A stretch of DNA of 30,192 nucleotides from JBBQSF01 sp038214085. GTDB taxonomy: Bacteria > Bacteroidota > Bacteroidia > Bacteroidales > CG2-30-32-10. A program made the position numbers and the translations under genes. Positions 1 to 8,121 of the stretch are shown here, piece by piece. The stretch spans positions 1 through 30,192 of the forward strand of contig JBBQSF010000020.1 in the NCBI GenBank assembly GCA_038214085.1, written 5' to 3'. Numbering within the stretch: position 1 is the stretch's first letter; every line of letters begins with the position of its first letter. Under the pieces are notes generated by a model. That model did no database searches. It had not been told where the DNA came from and was given only the letters and a program-made list of their open reading frames with translations.

Positions 1-665
1 TTAAAAAATCAAAACGCGTTTTTGGTGTTGAACCTGAAGAACTGAGCCTGAAAGAGAGAATTTCATTTAATTTAGTTAACCGTGCGCTTACCGAAGAACA
101 AGCTGTTCTGGAAGCATCCCGCTGTTTATATTGCGACGAACTTTGCAGCATTTGTGTTACGGTATGTCCAAACAGAGCCAATAATACTTACGAAATTTCA
201 CCTGTAGAAATTGACCTGAAAAAAGCATTAAAAACTCCAGAAGGAATTGCTCTTGTTGAAGATAAAAAATTTATCCTAACCCAGAAATTTCAGGTATTTA
301 ATATAGGGAATTTCTGTAATGAATGTGGAAATTGCACAACGTTCTGTCCTACATCTGGCGCACCTTTCAGGGATAAACCACGATTCATGCTCACTTTGGA
401 GAGTTTTAACAATGAAGAAAATGCATATTATTTTGAATCAGCAAAAAAACTGCTGAAGAAAACAGGCAATGAAATCAAGAGCCTTAAATTTGAGGGAGAA
501 AATTATTTGTTTGAAACACCTGATATAAAAGCAGTTTTTGAAAAAGATGGGTTTAAATTGATCAAGGCAGATCTGGGAAACAAAACCGAAGCAGAATTTT
601 CAGAAGCTGCAGAAATGTATGTATTGTTTAATGCTACCGGATTAGAAAATGTAAAAAACAATTGA
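1..665 (+). CDS. ygfK: YgfK-like iron-sulfur oxidoreductase, C-terminal part (5' end outside window)
   Basis: The reading frame is open from the window edge (first full codon at position 3) and codes for the last 220 residues. Two ferredoxin-type cysteine clusters are visible. The first begins CLYCDELCSICVTVCP (about nt 120-170) and the second CNECGNCTTFCP (about nt 315-350), each able to hold a [4Fe-4S] centre. This pattern near the C-terminus matches YgfK, a roughly 1000-residue flavin/Fe-S protein named a putative selenate reductase and found in purine-degradation clusters with XdhD-type dehydrogenases. Its true reaction is not settled, but an electron-transfer role is likely. The downstream PLP enzyme and xanthine dehydrogenase support the family call. 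The ATG at 387 is an internal methionine, not a start. GltD-like flavoprotein fragments have similar clusters, so the exact family rests on context. Confidence 0.75.
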   Translation, partial: KKSKRVFGVEPEELSLKERISFNLVNRALTEEQAVLEASRCLYCDELCSICVTVCPNRANNTYEISPVEIDLKKALKTPEGIALVEDKKFILTQKFQVFNIGNFCNECGNCTTFCPTSGAPFRDKPRFMLTLESFNNEENAYYFESAKKLLKKTGNEIKSLKFEGENYLFETPDIKAVFEKDGFKLIKADLGNKTEAEFSEAAEMYVLFNATGLENVKNN

Positions 666-726
666 TTCAATTTTCTTTATAACACATGATTTACAAGGGT
701 TATCAAAGATTAAAGAAATCTTATGT

Positions 727-755
727 ATTGGAAATAAAATAATTAAGTACTTTTG
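727..755 (+). promoter_or_regulatory. Bacteroidota-type promoter for the 784 gene
   Basis: A TTG at 728-730 is followed after 17 bases by TACTTTTG at 748-755, a full match to the TAnnTTTG -7 consensus. The start codon at 784 lies 28 bases beyond the box. This suggests the PLP enzyme gene can be transcribed separately from the ygfK-like gene. Confidence 0.45.
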
Positions 756-783
756 TAACACAATATTTGAAAAACACATTGAT

Positions 784-2262
784 ATGATTAAGATTAGCGA
801 TAAAATCGTAAACCCAGAAAATCGGAAGAAAGCAATTGAACGTTTCCGTGAAAAAGGAATAGTTCTTCCAACATTCGCACAAATGCGTAATCCGGAACTT
901 GTTCCCGAAAAAATAAAAGCAACTTTAAAAAATATTGGACTATGGGATTTGCACCCTGCAAACCTTTTTCGTATTACATGGAAAAATGAACCTGTTGCAA
1001 AAGGGGGTTTGTATGGCGGTGTGAATTACATTGAAATTCCATCGGCAATAACTGGTGTAAAAGCCAGAATTATTTTACTTGCTGGAAAATATTTCCCAAC
1101 GGGTGCGCACAAAGTTGGCGCCGCATACGGTTGTCTTGCACCCCGCATCATTACAGGCGAATTTGACCCAACATACAACAAAGCTGTTTGGCCAAGTACT
1201 GGAAATTATTGCCGCGGAGGCGCTTTTGATTCTTATCTTATGGGTGTAACAGCTGTAGCAATTCTTCCAGAAGAAATGAGTCGTGAACGCTTTGAATGGC
1301 TCAAAGAAATTGGATCAGAAATTATTGCTACTCACGGTTGCGAATCAAATGTTAAAGAAATTTATGATGCTTGTTGGGATATCCGAAAAAATCGCCCCGA
1401 CTGTGTTATCTTTAATCAGTTTGACGAATTCGGAAACCCTTGCTGGCACTACAATGTAACTGCTCCTGCCATGGAAGAAGTTTTCAATAAAGTTAAATCT
1501 CCCAATGGAAAACTTGCAGCTTTTGTTTCAGCAACAGGTTCTGCAGGCACTATTGGTGCAGGCGATTATTTGAAAAAGCAATTCCCTGAAATGAAAATTG
1601 TAGCTTCAGAAGCCCTGCAATGTCCAACGCTTCTGAATAACGGATTTGGAGGTCATCGCATCGAAGGTATTGGCGACAAACATGTTCCTTGGGTACACAA
1701 TTCCAAAAATACCGACATGATTACAGCTATTGATGATGAAGACTGTATGCGTATTTTCAGACTATTCAGTGAAAAGGAAGGAAAAGATTACTTGAAATCG
1801 TGTGGCGTTGATGAAGAAACCATTGAAAGACTATATTTATTGGGCATTTCAGGTGTTTCAAATATGCTTTCGGCTATAAAAGCTGCAAAATATTATGAAA
1901 TGACAGAAGATGATGTAATTATTACTCTTGCTACTGATTCTGCCGAAATGTATCAATCGCGCTTAGAAGAATTAACTGCAGAAAAAGGTTCTTACAATAC
2001 CATGCAGGCTGCCAAAGATATGGAAAAATGTATTTTTGGTCAGGGAACTGATAATCTAAAAGAACTCACCTATACCGACCGTAAAGCAATTCACAATCTG
2101 AAATATTTTACATGGGTTGAGCAACAAGCAAAGGATGTGGAAGACCTGAATCAACTGTGGTACGACCGTCAAATATGGAGTGATATGCTTCAACAGGCTG
2201 AAAAATGGGACGAAATGATTAACGCATTCAATGAAGAAACCGGAGTTCTGAAAAATCTTTAA
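784..2262 (+). CDS. PLP-dependent fold-type II enzyme, cysteine-synthase/ammonia-lyase-like
   Basis: This 492-residue protein belongs to the tryptophan-synthase-beta/cysteine-synthase superfamily. The likely PLP-binding lysine is K110 in the segment TGAHKVGAA. The phosphate/substrate loop PSTGN is at about 137-141, and a glycine-rich SATGSAGTIGAG stretch lies further in. It is longer than ordinary cysteine synthases (about 310 residues) or YgeX diaminopropionate lyase (about 400), with an extra C-terminal helical part. Relatives sit in Se/Mo hydroxylase purine clusters as uncharacterised PLP proteins. By position it may do the eliminating (ammonia-releasing) job that YgeX does elsewhere, but that is inference. 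The stop codon TAA coincides with the left edge of a foldback repeat, so the repeat may have inserted exactly at the 3' end of the gene. Confidence 0.75.
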   Translation: MIKISDKIVNPENRKKAIERFREKGIVLPTFAQMRNPELVPEKIKATLKNIGLWDLHPANLFRITWKNEPVAKGGLYGGVNYIEIPSAITGVKARIILLAGKYFPTGAHKVGAAYGCLAPRIITGEFDPTYNKAVWPSTGNYCRGGAFDSYLMGVTAVAILPEEMSRERFEWLKEIGSEIIATHGCESNVKEIYDACWDIRKNRPDCVIFNQFDEFGNPCWHYNVTAPAMEEVFNKVKSPNGKLAAFVSATGSAGTIGAGDYLKKQFPEMKIVASEALQCPTLLNNGFGGHRIEGIGDKHVPWVHNSKNTDMITAIDDEDCMRIFRLFSEKEGKDYLKSCGVDEETIERLYLLGISGVSNMLSAIKAAKYYEMTEDDVIITLATDSAEMYQSRLEELTAEKGSYNTMQAAKDMEKCIFGQGTDNLKELTYTDRKAIHNLKYFTWVEQQAKDVEDLNQLWYDRQIWSDMLQQAEKWDEMINAFNEETGVLKNL

Positions 2263-2451
2263 GAAACTGTTTAAATTTCATATAAAATTTTTATTATGCC
2301 CCGTCAATTCGAGTTTTTCTATCGTCGCTCCTCGATACCAGATTACATTTTTGTAATTGATTAATTTTTAGGAGCGGACTCGAAGTGACGATAGAAAAAG
2401 TATCGAGAATAGGGGCAAAATAATTTCGTGTTTTAAAATTCAAACAACCTC
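2259..2451. repeat. 193-bp foldback (MITE-like) repeat, copy 1
   Basis: This stretch recurs at 7894-8086 in the same orientation, with no gaps and about ten mismatches by eye. The ends form an imperfect inverted repeat: GAAACTGTTTAAATTT at the left against GAGGTTGTTTGAATTT read from the right. Inside, a left arm starting GCCCC and containing TTTTTCTATCGTC pairs with its complement in the right arm. The centre has a short ATTACA/TGTAAT stem. The whole unit would fold into one long hairpin. It has no open reading frame, as expected of a non-autonomous element mobilised in trans. Confidence 0.8.
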
Positions 2452-2491
2452 AAAGGCACAATATCAATCCAAACATTAGCGTTAAATAATT

Positions 2492-2626
2492 ATGAAAAAG
2501 CTATCTAAAATTTTGCCTGTCATTCTGATTCTCTCCATTCTGATGTTGTCATTTTCATGCCAAAGAAAAACATGCAGATCAATGAAGTATCACAACAGAG
2601 ATGTGAAGCGCGGCTTATCCCATTAA
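2492..2626 (+). CDS. Tiny lipoprotein, 44 residues
   Basis: An ATG at 2492 opens a 44-codon frame with a textbook lipoprotein signal: Lys-Lys at residues 2-3, a hydrophobic core, then LSFSC with the lipidated cysteine at C23. Only about 21 residues follow, CQRKTCRSMKYHNRDVKRG and a short tail, strongly basic with a second cysteine at C28. The start lies 40 bases after the foldback repeat, and the stop is followed 13 bases later by a strong hairpin terminator, so the gene is bounded on its own. Function is unknown. A membrane-anchored basic peptide is what the sequence shows. Confidence 0.65.
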   Translation: MKKLSKILPVILILSILMLSFSCQRKTCRSMKYHNRDVKRGLSH

Positions 2627-2639
2627 TAAAAAAACTTTT

Positions 2640-2681
2640 AAACAAAGACATCAAAACTGATTTTGATGTCTTTGTTTTTTT
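2640..2681 (+). terminator. Rho-independent terminator after the tiny lipoprotein gene
   Basis: A perfect 17-bp stem (2640-2656 with 2661-2677) and a CTGA tetraloop run directly into a T tract ending at 2681. The stem is A-rich on its left arm, so it could act in both directions. It separates the lipoprotein from the next PLP gene. Confidence 0.85.
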
Positions 2682-2725
2682 ATATCCACGATAATTAGCA
2701 AATTTGTAATATCAAAAATAAATAC

Positions 2726-3961
2726 ATGCAAGAAAAATACTTTTTTTTATGTAATGATTGCGGTGCAAAATATTCAATTTCTGAAACCCTGTACCTCTGC
2801 CCAAAATGCTCAGAAAGCACCAATACAACTGAACCTCCAAAAGGCGTTTTAAAAACCATTTACGATTTTGATGCTTTAAAAAAGACAAAGGATTTTCAAT
2901 TGATGCATCAGAATAATTTTATTGACATTCTTCCAATAAATTCAGCAAGATCATTGCCATTTTTAAAAACCGGAAACACGCCGCTTTACTGCATAAATCA
3001 ACTCAATAATAACAATCTGGGTTTCCAACTTTATTTAAAAGACGATTCACAGAACCCAACATTTTCTTTTAAGGACAGGGCTTCTGCGGTTGTTTCGGCA
3101 TTCGCCAAAGAAAATAATATATCCACAATTGTTGCTGCATCTACCGGAAATGCTGGCTCTTCACTAGCAGGGCTCTGTGCTTCACAAAAACAAAAAGCCG
3201 TTATTTTTGTTCCTGCTGCAGCTCCAAAAGCAAAACTAACCCAAATTGTAATGTATGGTGCAACCATTGTTCCTATTGACGGGACTTACGATAATGCTTT
3301 TGATCTAACTATTGAAGCTACTAAAAAATTTGGTTGGTACAACCGAAACACTGCTTACAATCCCTTTACTATTGAAGGAAAAAAAACTGTTTCTCTTGAA
3401 TTGTTTGCCCAACTGAATCAACAAATTCCTGACAAGATTTTTGTGCCAGTTGGCGATGGTGTAATTATTTCGGGTGTGTACAAAGGATTTGAAGACTTAC
3501 TTCATCTTGGTTTTATCGACAAAATACCTGTTATTGTTGCCGTTCAGGCAGAAGGAAGCTGCAATATTGTACGCAATATGAATACTGAAAAATTTGAATC
3601 AATTCCTTCCAATACCCTTGCCGACTCGATTTCAGTTGATATTCCTCGAAATTTTTTCATGGCAAAAAGCTTCTTAAAAAAATATTCTGGCGAAACTTGT
3701 TTGGTGTCAGATGAAGAAATTCTAAATGCTTCTGCTGTATTAAGTAGGAATACCGGCATTTTTGCAGAACCTGCCGCGACAGCTGCATTTGCAGGAATGT
3801 TAAAATACAAACAGGAAAACAAAATTCAGGAAAATGAAAAAGTTGTAGTTTTACTTACAGGCAGCGGACTTAAGGATCTGAATTCTGTACAAAAAATTAT
3901 TGAAATTCCAAATCCGGTAAAACCCGATATTCAAAGCGTTATTTCATTTCTAAAAATGTAA
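2726..3961 (+). CDS. Threonine synthase-like PLP enzyme with N-terminal zinc ribbon
   Basis: The 411-residue protein has an N-terminal zinc-binding pattern with cysteines at 9, 12, 25 and 28. A fold-type II PLP domain follows: SFKDRAS with the Schiff-base lysine at K116, and ASTGNAGSS at 138-146. The layout matches the threonine synthase family (O-phosphohomoserine to threonine). No hom or thrB gene is nearby. The setting between a second PLP enzyme and a xanthine dehydrogenase suggests a specialised beta-eliminating or replacement enzyme for amino-acid-like products of purine breakdown; this is inference. The gene follows the terminator at 2681, so it must have its own promoter, although I see no clean TAnnTTTG box in the 44 bases upstream. 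Confidence 0.75.
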   Translation: MQEKYFFLCNDCGAKYSISETLYLCPKCSESTNTTEPPKGVLKTIYDFDALKKTKDFQLMHQNNFIDILPINSARSLPFLKTGNTPLYCINQLNNNNLGFQLYLKDDSQNPTFSFKDRASAVVSAFAKENNISTIVAASTGNAGSSLAGLCASQKQKAVIFVPAAAPKAKLTQIVMYGATIVPIDGTYDNAFDLTIEATKKFGWYNRNTAYNPFTIEGKKTVSLELFAQLNQQIPDKIFVPVGDGVIISGVYKGFEDLLHLGFIDKIPVIVAVQAEGSCNIVRNMNTEKFESIPSNTLADSISVDIPRNFFMAKSFLKKYSGETCLVSDEEILNASAVLSRNTGIFAEPAATAAFAGMLKYKQENKIQENEKVVVLLTGSGLKDLNSVQKIIEIPNPVKPDIQSVISFLKM

Positions 3962-3967
3962 AAAAAC

Positions 3968-3994
3968 ATTGCTGAATTATTTTTTACTACCTTT
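3968..3994 (+). promoter_or_regulatory. Possible promoter for the xanthine dehydrogenase gene
   Basis: A TTG at 3968-3970 and TACCTTTA at 3987-3994, one base from the TAnnTTTG consensus, lie in the 51-base gap before the ATG at 4013. Spacing is 16 bases. The match is weak and co-transcription with the upstream gene is equally possible. Confidence 0.3.
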
Positions 3995-4012
3995 AACTTC
4001 AATTTACTTGCT

Positions 4013-6574
4013 ATGATATCATTTATTTTAAACGGGGAAAAAATCAAATTTTCCGGTGACGAAAATACTTCTTTGTTAAATTTTCTTCGGCTCGAACTAG
4101 GAATCACTTCTGCAAAAAATGGTTGCTCAGCACAATCGGCTTGCGGTGCCTGCATGGTAGAAATAAACGGAGAAGCAAAATTAGCCTGTGTTACTTTGAT
4201 TAAAAAACTTGAAGGTGCCGAAGTAACCACTATGGAAGGAATTCCCGAACCAATGAAAGATATTCTTGCAAAAGCTTTTGTTGAAAAAGGAGCGGTGCAA
4301 TGCGGTTTCTGCACACCTGGATTTTTAATGCGCACCAAGGTTTTGCTGCAGAAAAATCCTATGCCAACTAAAGATGAAATAAAACAGGCATTAACGCTAA
4401 ATTTATGTCGCTGTACAGGATACACTAAAATTATTGAAGCCATTGCATTTGCAGCTAAAACACTTCACGAAGGCAAAACCATTGAATTCTCAGATAATTC
4501 AGGAGATGTAGGTTCCTCTTATCCCAAATATCAGGCGTTGGAAACTGCAATAGGCAATAGAAAATTTGTAGACGACATGTCCTTCGAAGGAATGGCGCAT
4601 GCTGCATTGCTTTTCAGCGAACATCCAAGAGCTAAAATCGTTAAGATAGATTCTTCTGAAGCACTTAATTTGCATGGAGTTCAAAGAATTTTTACCAGCA
4701 GGGATGTTCCGGGTAATAAAATGGTTGGTTTAATTTATCAGGACTGGCCACTTATGATTGGTGAAGGAGAAATTACACGCTATATTGGTGATGTAATAGC
4801 TGGTGTAGTTGCAGATTCCGAAGAAATTGCACGACAAGCATTAAAGCTTATAAAAGTTGATTTTGAAGTTTTAGAACCCGTTACCGATCCTTTTGACGCC
4901 TTAAAGGAAGGCGCTCCTCAGGTTCATCCAGACCATTCTAATTTACTTGATAATTGTAAAGTTTTTCGTGGTGGCGATGCAGAAAAAGTTTTAAAAGAAT
5001 CTGCATTTGTAGCCAAAGGTTTTTATACTACTCAAAGAATTGAACATGCCTTTCTTGAAACCGAAGCAGCCATTGCACTACCAGAAGGAAAAGGCATTCA
5101 CCTTTATACCAACAGTCAAGGAATTTATGAAGACCGCAAGCAGGTTGCAAAGATTCTTGGACTGGCTTTGGATAAAATTCATGTTACACTTGTGCCTACT
5201 GGCGGGGGTTTTGGTGGCAAAGAAGACATGACAGTTCAGGGACATGTTTCATTGTTTGCATATCTGATGCAAATACCAGTAAAATTGGTGCTTTCGCGCG
5301 AAGATTCTATTCGAATGCACCCCAAACGCCATCCGGTATTTATGGATATCGCCATTGGATGCGATAAAAATGGCAAATTTACTGCTGCAAAATTAATGGC
5401 TGTAGGCGATAGCGGAGCTTATGCTTCTGTTGGCACAAAAGTAATGGAACGTGTTGCCGGTCATGCTACAGGCGGATATCATTTTCAAACGGTAAATCTG
5501 GAATCACTTACAGTTTACACCAACAATATTCCATGTGGTGCAATGCGCGGATTTGGCGCTAACCAGGCTGCATTTGCGCTTGAGAGCTGTATTGATGAAC
5601 TTTGCAAAACAGGAGGTTTCGATCGTTGGCAAATCCGCTACAACAATGCGCTGGAAAATGGAAAAATGACCGCAACCGGCCAGATTCTTAAATCAGGAGT
5701 TGGTGTTAAAGCATGCCTCGAAAAGTTGAAACCTTTTTATGATAAAGCAAAATTTAAAGGCATTGCATGTGGTTTAAAAAATTCTGGCGTTGGCAATGGT
5801 ATGATTGATAGCAGTGATGTTCTTGTAAAAATAATTTCAGAAAATAAAATCGAAATACACCATGGCTGGACAGAAATGGGTCAGGGAATTCACAACATGG
5901 CTATTCAAACACTAAATCGCGAAACAGGCATCAATGCCGACTTTGTTGATGTGTTTGTGGATACAGCTGCAGGAATTCCTACGGGAATGACAACATCTTC
6001 AAGAGCCACCGCTCTGCTTGGAAATGCAATTATTGATGTTTCACTAAAAATCAAAAAAGAACTTAAAAATAAATCCCTAGAACAATTGGTTGGCAAGACT
6101 TATAAAGGAAATTACACTTGCGACTGGACCACTAAACCTGGTGCAGATGTAAAAGAAGTAATTACTCATTATTCTTACGGATACGCTGCCCAACTTGTTG
6201 TTTTGAATGATGAAGGAGAAATTGAAACTGTTTATGCGGCTCATGATGCTGGAAAAATCATGAATCCGATAATGTTTGAAGGTCAGATAGAAGGCGCAGT
6301 TCACATGGGTTTGGGATATGCTCTGACTGAAGACCTTCCAATGGAAAACGGCCAAGTAGTCTCATATAAAATGCGTGATCTGGGAATCTTGAAAGCGAAA
6401 GATACACCTGATATTGTTGTACTTGGAGTGGAAGTAGAAGACCCTGTTGGACCTTATGGTGCTAAAGGTTTAGGAGAAATAGGTCTTGTTCCTACTGCAG
6501 CTGCTGTGGCTAATGCACTCACTGACTTCGACGGAATTCGTAGGTATTGTTTGCCCATGAAAAGAAAACAATAA
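4013..6574 (+). CDS. Molybdenum xanthine dehydrogenase, fused Fe-S and Mo domains (XdhD / putative Se-dependent type)
   Basis: This 853-residue enzyme is a purine hydroxylase of the xanthine oxidase family. Residues 1-75 form a plant-type [2Fe-2S] domain with cysteines 38, 44, 47 and 59. A helical second [2Fe-2S] domain carries C97, C100, C132 and C134. From about 175 onward is the molybdopterin domain, with GGGFGGKED (about 397), an AMRGFGANQ segment (about 508) and GPYGAKGLGEIG (about 813), which carries the active-site glutamate. There is no FAD domain; that subunit must be separate or electrons go elsewhere, for example to the YgfK-like protein. This fused arrangement is that of E. coli XdhD and the putative selenium-dependent xanthine dehydrogenases. 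Selenium use cannot be read from the sequence, since the selenium is a labile ligand rather than selenocysteine. The gene ends 14 bases before the convergent ndh gene. Confidence 0.88.
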   Translation: MISFILNGEKIKFSGDENTSLLNFLRLELGITSAKNGCSAQSACGACMVEINGEAKLACVTLIKKLEGAEVTTMEGIPEPMKDILAKAFVEKGAVQCGFCTPGFLMRTKVLLQKNPMPTKDEIKQALTLNLCRCTGYTKIIEAIAFAAKTLHEGKTIEFSDNSGDVGSSYPKYQALETAIGNRKFVDDMSFEGMAHAALLFSEHPRAKIVKIDSSEALNLHGVQRIFTSRDVPGNKMVGLIYQDWPLMIGEGEITRYIGDVIAGVVADSEEIARQALKLIKVDFEVLEPVTDPFDALKEGAPQVHPDHSNLLDNCKVFRGGDAEKVLKESAFVAKGFYTTQRIEHAFLETEAAIALPEGKGIHLYTNSQGIYEDRKQVAKILGLALDKIHVTLVPTGGGFGGKEDMTVQGHVSLFAYLMQIPVKLVLSREDSIRMHPKRHPVFMDIAIGCDKNGKFTAAKLMAVGDSGAYASVGTKVMERVAGHATGGYHFQTVNLESLTVYTNNIPCGAMRGFGANQAAFALESCIDELCKTGGFDRWQIRYNNALENGKMTATGQILKSGVGVKACLEKLKPFYDKAKFKGIACGLKNSGVGNGMIDSSDVLVKIISENKIEIHHGWTEMGQGIHNMAIQTLNRETGINADFVDVFVDTAAGIPTGMTTSSRATALLGNAIIDVSLKIKKELKNKSLEQLVGKTYKGNYTCDWTTKPGADVKEVITHYSYGYAAQLVVLNDEGEIETVYAAHDAGKIMNPIMFEGQIEGAVHMGLGYALTEDLPMENGQVVSYKMRDLGILKAKDTPDIVVLGVEVEDPVGPYGAKGLGEIGLVPTAAAVANALTDFDGIRRYCLPMKRKQ

Positions 6575-6588
6575 TCGGATTTTATAAA

Positions 6589-7866
6589 TTATTCCCTGTT
6601 TCTGATTTTATAAATAAGCCTGAATGACTTGTCGGAGCTGAAATAGCTCCATGCCCAGTTGATAAAAATAAGCAATCTGTTTTTAACACCAACAATGGCC
6701 ATTAGGTGAATAAATGTCCAAATTAGCCAAGCCAGAAACCCTCCAAATTTTGCAAAAGGAAACTCTGCAACAGCCCGATTTCGCCCAATTGTGGCCATTG
6801 ATCCACGATCCTTATATTTGAAAGGTAAAAATTTTGAGCAATCTGAAAACTTGTTGAAATTTTTTGCAAGATTTTTAGCTTGTTGAAGCGCAACCTGTGC
6901 TACCTGAGGATGCCCATTGGGAAATTTTTCTTCGGTTAAAAATGCAATATCCCCAATAGCATAAATATTTTGCAATCCTAAAATCAAATTGCAGTTGTTC
7001 ACTTTAATGCGGTTTCCTTTAGTGTAAACGGCGGTATCAATACCATTAACTGGAGAAACTGTAACGCCTGCCGCCCAAATAAGTGTTTTAACATTTATAC
7101 ATCTTCCATCTATCAGCATCAACACTTTTCCATCATAATCCTTAACAACCGAATTTGTAAACACTTTTACGCCTAGTTTATTAAGGTATTTTTCAGCTTT
7201 TATCGAGGATGGCTCGGAAAAAGAATGAAGTATTCTGTTTGATCCTTCAATAAGATAAATATGAGAGTCATTGAAATTTAATTCAGGAAAATCTTTTGGT
7301 AAAATATATTTTTTCATCTCAGCAAGAGCTCCTGAAAGCTCAACTCCTGTTGGCCCTCCGCCAATAACAGCAATATTCATCATGCCACTTCGTTCTTCTT
7401 CAGACTCAGCAGTTAGTGCCTTTTCAAAGTTTTCAAGAATTGCGTTCCGCAGTTGCATAGCTTCTGTAACCGATTTCATAGGATATGAAAATTCCTTGAC
7501 ATTATCCAGGTTGTAATAATTGGTTTCAAGTCCCATGCATAAAACCAGATGATTATATTTTAAAACGCCAAGACTGGTATTGATTTCATTATCTTCTGAT
7601 TTGACATCTATCAGTTCAGCATACCGAATATGAATATTCTTTTTTTTCCGAAATATTCGCCTAAGTGGAAACGTAATAGAACTGGCCTCCAAACTAGCAG
7701 TTGCAACTTGATAAAACAATGGTTGAAACTGATGATAATTGTTTTTATCAATTAATACAATCTGATATTTATTGCTGTTTAATTTTTGTGCCAGTTTTAA
7801 TCCGGCAAAGCCAGCACCTACAATAATAATTCGCGGAAGATTTGAGTTGGGAATATTGAGTTTCAT
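6589..7866 (-). CDS. ndh: Type II NADH dehydrogenase (NDH-2 family)
   Basis: The 425-residue flavoprotein oxidises NADH and passes electrons to quinone at the inner membrane without pumping protons. An N-terminal FAD-binding GAGFAG motif is at 17-22, and a second Rossmann motif, GGGPTG, for NADH is at 169-174. The AIGDIA segment near residue 305 is the usual second FAD contact. The C-terminal about 60 residues contain hydrophobic and amphipathic stretches rich in Trp (AWLIWTFIHLMAIVG), fitting peripheral membrane attachment. The gene is convergent with xdh, with 14 bases between stops and no terminator visible. Copy 2 of the foldback repeat lies 27 bases upstream of its start. A link to xdh is suggested only by adjacency, and NDH-2 could simply serve respiration. 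Confidence 0.88.
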   Translation of the reverse strand: MKLNIPNSNLPRIIIVGAGFAGLKLAQKLNSNKYQIVLIDKNNYHQFQPLFYQVATASLEASSITFPLRRIFRKKKNIHIRYAELIDVKSEDNEINTSLGVLKYNHLVLCMGLETNYYNLDNVKEFSYPMKSVTEAMQLRNAILENFEKALTAESEEERSGMMNIAVIGGGPTGVELSGALAEMKKYILPKDFPELNFNDSHIYLIEGSNRILHSFSEPSSIKAEKYLNKLGVKVFTNSVVKDYDGKVLMLIDGRCINVKTLIWAAGVTVSPVNGIDTAVYTKGNRIKVNNCNLILGLQNIYAIGDIAFLTEEKFPNGHPQVAQVALQQAKNLAKNFNKFSDCSKFLPFKYKDRGSMATIGRNRAVAEFPFAKFGGFLAWLIWTFIHLMAIVGVKNRLLIFINWAWSYFSSDKSFRLIYKIRNRE

Positions 7867-7893
7867 TTCTATTGCAAAATATTTTGGAATTTG

Positions 7894-8086
7894 TTAAGAA
7901 TCTGTTCAAATTTCATATAAAATTTTTATTATGCCCCGTCAATTTGAGTTTTTCTATCGTCGCTTCTCGATACCCGCATACATTTTTGTAATTGATTATT
8001 TTTTAGGAGCGGACTCGAAGTGACGATAGAAAAAGTATCGAGAATAGGGGCAAAATAATTTCATGTTTTAAAATTTAAACAACCTC
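7894..8086. repeat. 193-bp foldback (MITE-like) repeat, copy 2
   Basis: Same length and orientation as the copy at 2259-2451, differing at about ten positions. Imperfect terminal inverted repeats (GAATCTGTTCAAATTT and, from the other end, GAGGTTGTTTAAATTT) are flanked by TAA on both sides, a possible 3-base target duplication. It occupies most of the gap between the ndh start and the end of the sensor kinase gene, so it lies in the ndh promoter region and may also act as a hairpin terminator for the kinase transcript. Confidence 0.8.
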
Positions 8087-8121
8087 TAAGATAAGGAATG
8101 TTATCGACAAATAATTTAATT

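Noticed and set aside
387..665. Separate small gene starting at the ATG at 387
   Set aside because: The frame is open without a stop back to the window edge and codes for the cysteine clusters of the YgfK-like protein; the ATG is internal.
706..722. Small hairpin AAGATT/AATCTT between the ygfK-like gene and the PLP gene
   Set aside because: It has a 6-bp AT-rich stem, no T tract and no sign of function.
3931..4443. 170-codon minus-strand frame opposite the start of xdh
   Set aside because: It lies opposite the well-supported Fe-S domain of xanthine dehydrogenase and shows no recognisable domain.
4013..6574. Selenocysteine in the putative selenium-dependent dehydrogenase
   Set aside because: The frame has no in-frame TGA; selenium in this family is a labile cofactor ligand and cannot be read from DNA.
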